Shown here in pieces: positions 1 through 12,500 of a DNA stretch of 64,000 bases. Where the stretch lies: positions 8,830,447 through 8,894,446 of the forward strand of contig NC_034013.1 of assembly GCF_000346465.2 (NCBI RefSeq). Reading direction: 5' to 3'. The translations under genes were made by a program, and so were the position numbers. The stretch is from Prunus persica (lineage: Eukaryota; Streptophyta; Magnoliopsida; Rosales; Rosaceae). The first letter of the stretch is position 1; every line of letters starts with the position of its first letter. The notes under the pieces were generated by a model. It made no database searches. It saw only the letters and a list, made by a program, of their open reading frames with translations, and had not been told where the DNA came from.

Positions 1-3000
1 TCCTAGTTTCTTATAAAATATTTTTAGTAGCTAGCTCGGATTGTGTACTGGTCCATTTCATTAGTCCATTATGAATATGTTATTTCAACATCCAACTACA
101 ATTTGCATTTGTTACAAACCATAACTACAATATTGGCCAAAATGGCCAACTTGATATGTCATTAGCTAAGCTATTATTAATATGGGGAGGGGACCCTATC
201 TACTTTGAAATCTAAGATAAGGTAGCGATAAAAACTGTGAAAACAAGTAGATATAAATGTGTTTAGCCAGTAAACATCATCCAGAGTCTCACTTATCTTA
301 GACGCATGTGAAAATGTCATTGTCCTCTCTAAGCTTTGTTTGAAGACACAAACAACGAATTTTAAGAATCTAAAAATTATAATAAATTAGATCTTGAACT
401 TGATGAGTTAGATTCTAATCATAAATTTTATTAATAGGAACAAAAAGTGATAGATTGCATATAAGGAAAATTCAATTTACAATGGGTAGGCAGGGATGTA
501 GACCCTTTTGTATTCTATGTCGTGCTCATGTGCACTCATTTGTTAATTGTTTTGTGTAATATCAAATATCTAAAACCTAAACATGGCATGTCCCATAGCC
601 TTGACCTCGACCCATTCCCATTCATGCTCGTATCGTGTTTGGTCATGCATTAAATGGTCTAGAACAATGGGCCCGATTTTATTTATACTTTTTAGTGTTT
701 GAAATTTATCAAAGCCAAATTGGTCATTGTACTTAGTTTGGGCTTATTTTGTATTTGTACCGTGTTAATTTGTTTAGTCTCGTACCGTGTCCTGTTTAAA
801 TGAATAACGAGATATGTGGGTAAGTGATAAATTTGTTGATTTAAACATTGTAAATATATAGGACATTTATATTCGTTTGGCACAATAGTAAACGCGATGC
901 TTATAACTTCACCAGTTGAGTATTTACTCTACAATAATATTAGGCACACCAAATTTTTTTTTCCTCTTAACTCTTATCCAACTCCTGTATAGGATGTGTG
1001 AACAATGAGATTATCCAATCATATGTAAAACTCATGTAGGACCCATTCTATGTAAGAGAGTTGAAATAAAGAGTTAGGAAAAAAGTTGGTGAGCATTACT
1101 ATATATTCTGATCATCTAAGAGTGAGTTTCGTATAACTTGTCATGATGTTAAATATATAACCTCCTAGTCATCTATGCCACTAAGGGAGGTCTTAGTTTG
1201 GTCCAACGTACATTCTTACCCCTTGTTACATTGCTAAAAGTAAATCCCTATAATCTAAGTGAAATGTGGTTTTTTTAGGGTTCTTAGATCTAAGTTCAAA
1301 ACGTTTGGTTGCTATTAGGTCTAGTTCACATATTTTTGCTTTTTGATTCAAGTCATTTGACATTTATTCTTCAATTTTTATACCAATTTTTCCCTTTGAA
1401 CTAAAAATGAAAATAAATTTTAAGAAAGTGATTTCATGCATCTTTTCCTCCTCATTCAAATGTTGACTTTTTTTTCCCCCCCTTCATAAAGCACCTACAA
1501 CAATAAAAAGAAATCATCAATAAACAATATATCTATCTATGAGGTAAAAACTCATTTAAAAAATACACAATTTTTCCTTTAACTTGTAATCTAACTGTTG
1601 AGGCCCAAAAAGTCACGAGAAGCCTAAAAGCATTTAAAGTCCAATACGACATGCGAAAAAATTAGCTCAATTTAAATGCTTGGTTATGGTTTTAACTCTT
1701 AAATCACCATCGCCAGAACTTCAAACAACAAATGCTCAATACCCGAACTCAAGCATATCCATAACCAAGCTAAGCACATGCATTCTCATTTGCTAAACTT
1801 GTGGATCTTTAGCTCCCACACTCCAAGCTCTCATGCCAAGCACATATAATCTTTGTTCAACATCAGCAAATCACCTTCACCCATTTTCAGAGCTACCGGA
1901 AACGTCAACACAAAATACGCAGCTGCTGGAAGAACAACATAGTACCATCCTAGGACTTGCTTCTCCTTCGGTATGCTTTGGGTCTAGTTCTCGCTAACTC
2001 GGAAAAAAAAAAAAAAAAAAAAAGAGGCAACGAAGACTTGATTCACCATTTTATGGCAATCCAAGAGTCAATAAGTCCTGACAAGCCTTCCGAAGGAAAA
2101 AGACCCCAACACTAACTCAAAGGTAAAAACAAAGAACATGTTATATATTATCTTACTAAAAGGTACAACACATTAGATATAATGGTGAAGGAATGCATAT
2201 ATGTAGATATATATATTGGTCGAACAATAGAAAATATGAATTTAAAGATAATAATAATTCTTAACAGAAATTGTAATCACAAAATACAATAACAAATTTA
2301 CATGAAATTAATGTAAATCAACAAACACAAATAGAAACATTGACAATCACAAGGCAGTTCTATAGGCGTTCATTTCACAGGATTCAATGATCGATAATCC
2401 TAAATTGAAACACTTCAATTTAATACTATGGTGAACTAATTATATATTTGTACTCTCAAGACACTTAGGAAAGAAACTTGAAGATTGATACTTTATCATA
2501 GCAAGAGTGGGGAAAACTCCTTTTCAACACCACACTGGAATGTCATATATATTTGGTTTATATAGAACCCAAATAAAAAGACAAAGGCCTATAAAGCGTC
2601 ATACCTATACATTAGAGACGTAAAGAGGCAAAATAAGATGAGAAAAAATGCACCATGTGAGAGACCCACATGCTAAAGCTAAATACCCAAAAACCAAAAC
2701 CCAAATCACCATCCCTTTGCACCTTATGAAGAGGTAAAAACCACCATGAGAGGAACCCTCGTCATCTTCTATGCAAAGAGCATGTATATGCATTGGTCAC
2801 TGAGTTTAGAGCTAAACTTTCGATTTGAGCATTTGTTTGCAATGTCCAAAAGTTCATTTCTCACATATGTGTGGTTGATGACTTCTTCATCATTTGAGGT
2901 TCGGAAGTGGAATCGGTAAACCAATACAATTGGTTGAGTAGTATGTAATTATTTTTGTCTTCCTCTCATTTCTTTTTTGTTTCCATTGTATCTATTGTTG

Positions 3001-4195
3001 GTTCGTCATTTTGCTTAATTAAGCAAAAATTTCTCTATAATATGTGGTGATGGGTTTGCTTAATCAAGTAAGAACACATAAAAGTCAGCTCTTAAATGAT
3101 CAATCACAAGAAATATGGAATCTTGTAATTATTGTCATAGAAATCAGCCTATTACCTTATTTATGTCTCTAAAACTTAGTGCAGTCGCATGTAATGGTTG
3201 GAGGAAAATCCTAACAAAACAAAGAAAATAGGGGAACATTTTGTCTCTGAAAATGGGGGAAGAGGGGAAAGGAGGAAGAGAAAATGGGAGAAGGAAGGAA
3301 GAACAGTGGCTTCCTTCGCCCTCAAATTGAAAATGGCTCTAGGAATGTTTTTTAGGAGAGAGGGGGCTAGGGCTTCTAGAGATATGTGGTTAAGTGATAA
3401 TTAAACTTTGAGTGCTACTATTTCCGCCCTATATCCTATTTTCTCACCCACCATGTAAATTTGAAAAAACACAATCTTATCTTTCCACTCACCATTATTC
3501 ATAAAACACCCTTTAATTATTAATTCAATCAAATTATATTTGCTAATTATTAGTAGTTGAGATATGAAGAGGATGAAGTTGTGTTTGACGGACTAGATAA
3601 ATGTTTTAGTTTAATATTTTGATTTTATGGATCTTTTAGTTTTTTAATTCTCTGCCTTGTAGCTTGGGAAAATATTATGAATAAATGTTAAGAAAAATGT
3701 ACATTTGAAAGGGTCATTTTCTATTGTGTTCCATTTGTGCGTAAAAAGAGAAAGGTGAAAGGAATAGAAACAACACCTTGCAGACCCAAAAAAAGAAAAA
3801 AGTAATTGAACTACTCAACATGGAATAAAATCAAACAATGGGGTAAATTTATCTTCATAAGTCATTTTACAAAGGGGTAAATTTATCTTTAAAATGTTGA
3901 AGATAAAATGGATGGGGAAATAGGAAAGGGGAGTGAAAATAGCAGTACTTTTAAACTTGTTGGTGTTACCAAAATAAATTAATTAGGACAATTTATCTTC
4001 GTTCAACACAACAATCAATTGTGAGACTTATAGCTAGTAGTTGAGCATCGTTTATGAACATCATCTCTCATAGATTATAATTTTACTAGTTGAGTATTTA
4101 CTCTCAGACCAACAACCCTTGATGGATAAGAGTGAGTTTCCACACAACATAGCTTATAAATCCCCCTCAAACCCCCACGATCCTCCCCAAAAAAA
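1..4195. other. AT-rich intergenic DNA, no gene recognised
   Basis: I find no convincing coding region here. All open frames are short (under 75 codons) and have no recognisable protein motif. A poly-A tract of about 20 bases lies near 2004-2023. The frame at 3198-3404 runs through purine-rich DNA and looks fortuitous. Degenerate repeats are probable but I could not define their ends. Confidence 0.6.
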
Positions 4196-4408
4196 TGTTA
4201 GTGTGATTTGAGGACCATTGACTTTCCTTACACACCAAGAATTCACACATTAATTCTTGATTTCCTACTGTAAATAAAAATATGAATTTATTATTTTACT
4301 TGGCCACCAAGGTTCGGTCGTATTATAAACATGACCTCCTACAAGGAGAGGAATACACAGAAAATTCCCACAAATAAATATTCTCTCATAGTTTCTCATA
4401 TTTTAGCA
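4196..4408 (+). repeat. Left LTR of the Copia relic
   Basis: Begins TGTTAGTGTG and ends TTTTAGCA. It matches 6758-6990 over most of its length, including the stretch after TACTGTAAATAAA. The adjoining primer binding site fixes its right edge. Confidence 0.8.
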
Positions 4409-5048
4409 TGGTATCAAAACAACGATATTGAGATTGTTAACTCTAGTTTCAAACCCTTGCCGCCGCCATGGGGGAGGATCATTTTTGTATTCCTCATGGA
4501 GGTAATACCATTGACCTCACCTCTCCTTCTCACCCAACCTTAGCCGAATTGAGTGGTCAGATGTCTCAGTTCCTAAATATGCAAAACCAGACCCGACTCT
4601 AGCCGAATTGAGTGCTTAGATGGCTCAGTTCCTAAAGATGTAGAAACAGACCTTGAACCCGATCCTCACTCAAGATCCGATCCCAACCCCGAACCTGATC
4701 CTGACCCAAGATCTAACCAAGATCTCAATTCAGACCCCGATCTTTGAAGAATTGATTTTCAAAAAGACACAGATAGAGAGATAGAAACGTTTGCACAAAA
4801 GCGATTGATCGTCCAACACCGACGATCGATCGCATTGAGCCTAGAACATAATGTTCTTCTCTGCCGAAAATCGATCAATCGTCCATTCCTGATGATTGAT
4901 CGCCTAACCCGTGCGAAGCTGTTTCTGATTTGAGTCCCACTCTTACAAACAACTTAAAGCAACAAGTTGACGACTCCCCTCTCACTTAACAGTACGAACG
5001 GACCAAACTCCTGAGAATATCTTTGAGGTAACTACTCATATTGCACTT

Positions 5049-5702
5049 GTGAATTTAGAGGATAAATTTATTGGATATCAATTATCTTTCAGGCAAAATC
5101 GTAGAAAGTCACCAAATCGTTATTCACCAGATATTAGCAAGACATCAAGGTATCTAATTGCGAATTATGTATCCACTAAGAAACTGTTTGAACCACTCAA
5201 GGCTTTTGTGTATCAGTTGTCTGCTAATCATAACCCAATTAAGGTTGCTGAAGCATTAAAAGACCTTAAGTGGGTTCAAGCTATAAAGGAAAAGATGAAA
5301 GGTCTTGAGAAAAATCAGACTTAGACACTGGAAACTTTACCATAAGGGAAAAAGACTGTCGAATGTAGATGGGTGTTTACTATAAAACACAATGTTGATG
5401 GATCTATCGAGCAATACAAGGCAAGACTTGTGGCAAAGGAATACACACAAACATACGGTATAGACTGTGAAGAAACCGTTGCACCAGTAGCAAAGTTAAA
5501 CACCGTCAGAGTCTTACTGTCTTTTGGAATTAATTTGGATTGGCTACTACACCAATTTGATGTAAAGGATGATTTCCTGAATGGGGAACTCACAGATGAG
5601 GTGGATATGGACATTCCTCATGGATGTAATATTACTCAGATTGGAAGAGTATGCAAATTACGAAAGGCATTGTATGGATTGAAACAATCACCGCGCGCAT
5701 AG
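5049..5702 (+). pseudogene. Copia reverse transcriptase N-terminal part (broken)
   Basis: Translation gives the approach to the RT domain (WVQAIKEKMKGLEKNQT), then a stop where tryptophan is expected. It continues as CRWVFTIKHNVDGSIEQYKA, LVAKEYTQTYGID, LDWLLHQFDVKDDFLNGEL and KALYGLKQSPRA, which are standard Copia RT blocks. The next expected tryptophan is again a stop (TAG at about 5701). Such nonsense changes show the copy is dead. Confidence 0.85.
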
Positions 5703-6750
5703 TTTGGACGGTTCACCATAGCGATGAAGAACAATGGTTTCAGACTGAATAACACAGATCATACTATATTCTTGAAACATCAAAAATGGAAGGTAACTGC
5801 TTTAATAATCTATGTTGATGATATGATTATTATTGGGAATGATAAATAGGAAATATCTCAACTACAAGACTATTTGGCTATTGAATTTGAGATGAAGAAT
5901 CTAGCTGGACTCAAGTATTTCTTGGGGATTGAGGTGGCCAGATCAAAGCAATGCATATTTCTCTCTCAAATGAAATATGTCTTGGACTTGTTGACAGACA
6001 TATGAATGCTAGATTACAAACTTGTAAACACTCCTATTGTTCAAAATCATCATCTTGGAGAGTACCCGAATCAAGTTCCAACTAACAAAGAAAGATATCA
6101 AAGGTTAGTGGGAAAATTGATCTACTTGTCACATACCGACCATAGAGCGTTGTCAGTCAATTTATGCATTCTCCAAGTGAAGACCACATAAATATAGTTT
6201 TTTGGATACTTAGATATTTAAAGTCTGCACCTGGACTAGGACTTATGTTCTCAAAACATGGTCATCTGAATATTGATGGGTATTCATATGCAGATTGGGC
6301 AGGTAGTGTAACAAATAGAAGATCCACATCTAGTTACTTCACATTCGTATGAGGTAATTTGGTGACATGGAAAAGCAAAAAACATAAAGTAGTAGTTCTA
6401 TCTAGTGCAGAAGCCGAATTCAGAGGTATGACTAAGGAATTTGTGAGCTCCTTTGGTTAAGAAACTTGCTTACTAAACTTGGGTATGAACCTACATCCAC
6501 AATGAATCTCTTTTGTGATAACAAGGCTGCAATCGTTATTGCATAGAATCCGATTCAACATGATCGCACCAAACATATTGAGGTGGATCGACACTTCATC
6601 AAACAGAAGTTTGAGGCTAAAGTGATTCAGTTTCCTTTCGTGAAGTCCGAGGATCAATTAGCGGATATTTTGATAAATGCAATTTCCAGTAGAGCGTTCC
6701 ATAATTCACTGGACCAGTTGGGTATTGGCGAAATCTATGCACCAACATGA
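5703..6750 (+). pseudogene. Copia RT C-terminal part and RNase H (broken)
   Basis: The frame contains IYVDDMIIIGND, then a stop, LAGLKYFLGIEVARSK, YLVKSAPG-like RNase H entry sequence, YADWAGSVTNRRSTSS, SSAEAEFRGM, and FCDNKAAIVIA followed by RTKHIEVDRHFIKQK. These are Copia RNase H motifs in the normal order. Several stops and at least one frameshift (around 6460) break it. It ends with IYAPT-stop just before the purine-rich tract GAGGAGTAG at the edge of the right LTR. Confidence 0.8.
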
Positions 6751-6757
6751 GGAGTAG

Positions 6758-6990
6758 TGCTGGCGTGACTTGTGGACCATTAACTTTCCTTGCACACCAA
6801 GGATTCCCATATTAATTATAATTGATTTACTTTAATTCCTGATTTCTTACTGTAAATAAAAAAATGAATTTATTATTTTACTTGGTCACTAAGACTCCGT
6901 TATATTATAAATATGACCTCCTACAAAGAGAGAAATATACAAAAAATTCCCACAAACAAATATTTTCACATAACTTCTCATATTTTAGCA
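6758..6990 (+). repeat. Right LTR of the Copia relic
   Basis: Begins TGCTGGCGTGAC after a weak polypurine tract and ends TTTTAGCA. It is similar to 4196-4408, with an extra stretch of about 20 bases near 6815-6835. Confidence 0.8.
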
Positions 6991-8892
6991 GAAACTTTGT
7001 TTGATTTTTACCAACTACAACAAAAGATATAAGGAAAGGACCAAATTACCTTGTTTGGAATTGGATGCCCTTCTGAAGCTGGCATCCACAGTACATTGAA
7101 CTAATGTTGAAGTCAAAACCAACCAAAGCCATTTTCTAATTATAACTCCCTGACAATTTGCCCCATCTCTTTCTCTGTGCGTCTCAGGGGTTGCTTTCAA
7201 ATCTGCATAGCAATATTCTGTGCCCAACTCTAATCCCTTTCACGTTAACCCACGTATCAATTTCTTGGTCCTTCTGCCCCAAAAAGATAAAACATTTTAA
7301 TCAATTTCTTGGTCCTTCTGCCCCAATGCCAAAATTAATAACAGCAGAGCACCTGCCTTACTGTAAATTAAAAAGCAGGGTCATGACAAATAAGATATAG
7401 TAAGATTTTTGGAACTTTAGAAGTACATACCTTAAAGTTTTGATGACAGTGACTTGCAAAATTAAGGGTGCCCCAAATCATAGTGTCTGTAGCAGATACT
7501 TCTCTCGGAGAAGATCTTACTTGGGTTTTGCAAGCCAAAGATTAAGATTTCTCCATCACAATTTATATATGGAGACTGCAGATAAGTATATTATATTAAC
7601 GTTAACCTTTTCTCTTTTTCTCTTTTTCTCTTTTTCTGAGTAATTAAAGCAGGCATTTTCTATCTTAACCATTGCGAAAGGGACCATGCTTTTGTTTTTG
7701 TTTTTTTTTTTGGTGTGAAAAAAAGGGACCATCTTTGGCAACAGCTAACAAATAGAAAATCTGGTGTAATAAATAATAGTACAGAAAGCTGCACAGTTTC
7801 TGGCTTAAAGCAAAAGGGTTTGATCAAGACAATGGACTCCAGATCACGAGTGTAACTTCCATGTAACATGTTTTATATATATTTATTTTCTATCTTTCTC
7901 ATTATGAGATGAGTTACGTGATGAGCATATATAAATTCATCTATCTAATGCGCGGGTCTAAGTGTAGTCGCAATCTAAATTTATATCCTCAACAAAGCAA
8001 TAATCACAGCACAAATAAAAAACAAGGAAACGATACTCACACAACTTTTTTGTAATAAAAACATTTGAAATAAAAGCTCTTAAAAGTAAATGGGTGAAGG
8101 AAAATGGGTGAAGCAACTTGTCGATGAGGTAAATGGGTGAAGCAAAAGAACATTATGATATTATGAGGCACGATGGCTGAACTGAAACATAAGAACATTA
8201 TGATAGGAATAAAAATGAAGCACGCCCCAAGAAAACACATAATATATTGTAGCATCAATGATTTTATTTATAATTCGTTGTTAATTGAAGTGTTATAATC
8301 ATGTTAAGCTATAGCCTATTTAAATACCTAACCACCGCCCTTCTGATCAATTATTTTCATTTATAATTATAATTATTTTAATTTAAATCATATTAAGATA
8401 TTTTAGTAAGAAGCACGTGTGAGTATTTTTTTTTATCACAAAATCAGTCAATTTATCTACATTATTGTTCCTTGATATATTTTATCTACTACTTAAATAA
8501 AATGTTGCGATCGTTAATGGTATCTAGCCAGTGAAAATGGCCTTAATTTGCAGACCAGTAATCTTAGGTTCGAACCTTCATGACACCTTGGTTGTGCGTG
8601 TGAGAATACTCCCTCCCCTTCCTAACTTTGGCAATATATATGCCTATTGTGATTCAAGCTACACTTGATCGACTCATTACATTTTAAGTTTGGTATGGCT
8701 ATCCTACATTTTAGACCAATTTTTCCTCTCTGTCTTTTCCGATGACTCGACTTGGATTGAATTAGAGAGTTGAGTCCAAACCAGTCCTTATGAGTCCTAC
8801 TTGTCCCCTCTAAGCGGGACTTGTAAGACACAATATGCTGGATTGTTATCCATTTTAATAAGTTTAGTCTCAGCGCATGTACCAAACAACAA
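6991..8892. other. Intergenic DNA with one SINE-like block
   Basis: No gene recognised. The block at about 8530-8625 contains GGTTCGAACC, a tRNA-type B-box sequence, followed by TTGTGCGTGTGAGAATACTC. That combination is seen in tRNA-derived plant SINEs, but I cannot fix its borders. Confidence 0.5.
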
Positions 8893-9562
8893 GAAATTAT
8901 AGAATGATACTGTACCATCACGTCAGCCGATGATACTTCCACTTAAAATTTTATATGTGTACAACTTTTTAAAGAAAAATTTAAAATTTATACAGTTGGA
9001 TTTAAAATCCATTTTTCAATTTAAATTTAATTTAACAAAAATAGAAATATCTAAAATAAATAAATGAAATTTCCTCGGCAACATCAACCCCTTCTTTGAA
9101 CGTGCAACAAAGCCCCCAACCCCACCTTTCTGCCATGGCTGCCATTGGTCTTTTTTTTTTTTTTTCATGTCTTTGTGTCTTTCTCTCTTCCTTTCCCTCC
9201 TCTGTAATTACGGGTAGGGTTCAAGGAATTTGGATTGAAACTTTCTTGGGGGGTGAGTTTATGGTCTTTGAGGAATCCAAGCTTTCAACATACATCAAGA
9301 GCAAAATCAAGTTTTTTTCTTGATTGTGAAACTCGAAGGATTCATTTGCCATGGGTTGTCACCATATTCACAAATAGAGAGATAGATAGTCATGACAGGG
9401 GCTTCGTCACTATCGATGAGGCAAATGATTTTTGGGTTTTTCTTTTTAAGTTTTTAAAATTCTTTTAAATTTATTTTTAAGGGTAAAAAATTATACACAT
9501 ATCAAATTTTGAACATGAGTATCACCAGCCGACGTGGTGGTACAGTACTATTATATAATTTC
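8893..9562. mobile_element. Non-autonomous DNA element with ~80-bp terminal inverted repeats
   Basis: The left end (8893 to about 8973) and the reverse complement of the right end (about 9481-9562) align through GAAATTATA, ATACTGTACCA, CACGTC, GATACT and ATATGTGTA. Long inverted repeats with a unique interior are typical of Mutator-like elements. I could not see a clean 9-bp target duplication. The interior (about 9080-9465) is less AT-rich than its surroundings and reads like captured gene sequence, with a pyrimidine-rich leader and an ATGGCTGCCATTGG start at 9135. No protein family was recognised. Confidence 0.6.
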
Positions 9563-12500
9563 TCTAAATAAAAGTTAAGACTCTTATCCATTTTAATTGA
9601 AATAGTCCAGTATAATCTCACTCATCAAACTTGTGCGCCTATAATATATAAAAGTGAAGTGCTTAGAAATTTCACTTTGGGGAGTGAATTAGCCAATTAA
9701 CTCCAGAGGCAAATTCAGCGACCATAAACCTAAGCCGCCTCATGTACCTAGTGCATCAAAGTTTTCTCCTTCACGACATGGTGGGGATGGCCATAGAAGT
9801 ATAGGACAGTAGGGAGGATGTAGGGTAGGCTAACCTATAAACCAAAAGAGTACAGAAAAGTTCTGTTTGGTAGGTACATAAATGGGGGATCTTCTTAGAA
9901 GATAGTCCAAAGATCTTCTTGTCCCCACTATCTCCATCTCTCTCCCCCACAGACATCAATGCATTGCAATGCAATTCCATGCGCAGCACCAATTGCGCTT
10001 TTTGGCAACGGTTTAGTGGGGAAGAACAAAATAAATTCTTCAAGTACTAAATAAATCCCTCCTGGCCTAGTGTTGCTGTGTACTTTTTTTATACATTAAA
10101 ATTTGACACTTGTTTTGTGTACTAATAACGTTGTGAGATTTGAGGCCACCTTTTAAGTACAAAGAAACCATACCAATGCAAAATCCATGCATGCACAGCA
10201 TCCATTGCTGCTTTTGGCCATGTTTTGTTTTGGGGGAAAAAGAAAATTTTATTCTGACAGCATTTGGACCTGTCGTTCTGCACTGACGTTCTGCACTGAA
10301 ATGCGACATTTGCATGGTGTAATATTTTCTGATATATATAATAACCAGTGTCTGTCTCTGCATCTTCACACACACACAAGTGCTTACTCAATAACCACAC
10401 GAGGCACTTTTGTCTCCTTCTAACAAATGCTGTAAGAAAAGAAAACACTCGAATTTGTGTTGAACTTTTTTCTTCTTTTTTTTCACCACGAAAAACTCAA
10501 GTACTTCTCACATATTCACCTAAGAAATGCTTCTTTTGAAAACACTTTTTTTCTCTTCCTTTCAAATGATGTAAACCAAAAACACTTTTAATCCAGTAGT
10601 CGTCCATGTTCATCCTTAGAAAGTATTTAATTAGTAAACCTCAGGAATTTTTTTTTATTTGTTCTCTTTTTGCCAAATGCTGTAAAATGCACTTTTAATT
10701 ATATAAAAACACTTTTTGGCACGATCAAAATGAACATGTCATGTCTCTTTTCTCAATCTTGATTAAGATTGTATGTCTGCAATATATAAAGTAAAAGGCA
10801 GAAAATAGTAAAACATTCAAAATACCAGAAAATGACATTGATTAATGCAAACATTAAGAATTAAAATTATTAATTAAATGAAAATAATATGGTAAATTCA
10901 CACTTTTTCATATTTAAAAAAATAAATAAATAAATAATGAGTCCTATTTTTATGAAACACAACTACCCATTATCTTTTCTAATAGAGGCTTAGTTAACAT
11001 TACAGTATATTTTGCAAGCCATCCTGCATTCGAATTTCAAATTGTTCACATATCGCTGCTATGGAGCTATGCCATTAATTATATATGCCCCACTGTTTTA
11101 ATATATCTGTACTGATCAGTTATAATAATTTTATAAGTGGTCCTGAGGTTTACAAAGAAGGGTATCAAGGTTCCAATGAGATAGTCTCTATACATAAATA
11201 AATTAAAGAAACACATATGTATGTTAAAGAGGAATGGCAAGTTCTTAATTTGTATCGTCATGATTTTATTTTGGACAAAAGTAAATTTTGAGTTGGAAAG
11301 AAAGATTAACGTTCTTTCTTGTTTCTACAGTCTCTATACTAGTCTTAACTCTAAACCCCACATCCCAAACTTAAAACGCTTAACCCGGCAAAAGATTACA
11401 TTCCACTTTTTCGTCAAAGAAATCTCACGAGTTTAGAAAACAAAAAAATTGATCCAAAATGTACTTGGACCACATATTCAAAAAACAAAATCATCATTCT
11501 GATCTTAATTTGATCCTATACATCTTCAACTTTCTTTAACCATGTTGCATACGTAAGACATAAGAATATCTTGTTTTCTTTATTTTTTCATTTTTTTGGT
11601 CAAGGTATATCTTGTAAGTTGTTCTTTTTTGTCGTAAATTAGTGGTTTCGGTGGTTCCAAACTTATCAGTTTTCATAGGACGTGTGACTTATTTACATAA
11701 GATATAATTTTATATCTTCTTGTTTATGATGAGGAGGAGAAAGGAAGCAGATTGGCTATAAAGAGAAATAATTATGGTGACAAATATGTGCATCCTTTTT
11801 GGACAAAAAATTTGAGGGGCATACTCACTTTTATAAGGAAAAGTTTTTCTACCAAAATGATGGAAGATTGAACACAAAGATCCTTTTTCACGTCTACAGA
11901 GAAATGATTATTTGTAGGAAAGAGCTATAGAAATAGATGGTTGATCAATTTTCCATCCATCGATTCATCATATTCCCTACACAAGTTAATACAAAAAGAA
12001 ATCAATATTGGAGGTTTTTTTGGAGGGTAAATTATATTAATGTTGAAGTTCTGAGTTACCTAGTTAATTAAAAGGTTGATTAAGAAGAGGACAGTAACGT
12101 TGACCTCCACGAGTCACTTTTACCTTGTTCAATGAGTGCAGTGCAGAAACCCTTGTAGTGTTTTGTGTTTGTGTGTTTGAGAGAAACGAGGAAATCTCCC
12201 TTTACACGTATGTTTCTACAAATCTATCCTCTCACGATTGATCTTCAATATAACTTTGCCTCACATCTAAACTTCTTTTCTAAAAGATTTTATAGATGTT
12301 ACTTGAATCTGAAATATATATTCAGCCTAATTATATATGAAAAACACTTCCTTCCTTCTTTATTATGTAAGCAGAAGCTCCTACATTTCTATCAATAGCA
12401 ATGCGAAGTGTGTGTATAAATTTTTATTTTTGTATTTTTGATGAATTATTTTTACATATGTAGCAAACTATGATTCAAAAGATGAATATCTCTTTACCCT

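Larger units (their letters stand above)
4196..6990 (+). mobile_element. Decayed, internally deleted Ty1/Copia retrotransposon
   Basis: Two related direct repeats bound the element: a left LTR at 4196-4408 and a right LTR at 6758-6990. Both start with TG and end with TTTTAGCA. Immediately after the left LTR is TGGTATCAAAAC (4409-4420), a mutated form of the plant Copia primer binding site TGGTATCAGAGC. A gag-like start lies near 4468. Most of gag, protease and integrase is missing. The interior resumes near 5049 with the start of reverse transcriptase, continues through the YVDDM catalytic box (5811-5825), and ends with an RNase H region finishing near 6750. There are several in-frame stops, for example after NQT (about 5322), after SPRA (5701) and at about 5848. 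The LTRs differ in length (213 and 233 bp) and no target duplication was found, so the copy is old and cannot be autonomous. Confidence 0.85.

Noticed and set aside
3198..3404. Possible small gene
   Set aside because: Purine-rich sequence gives a lysine/arginine/glutamate-rich frame with no family similarity.
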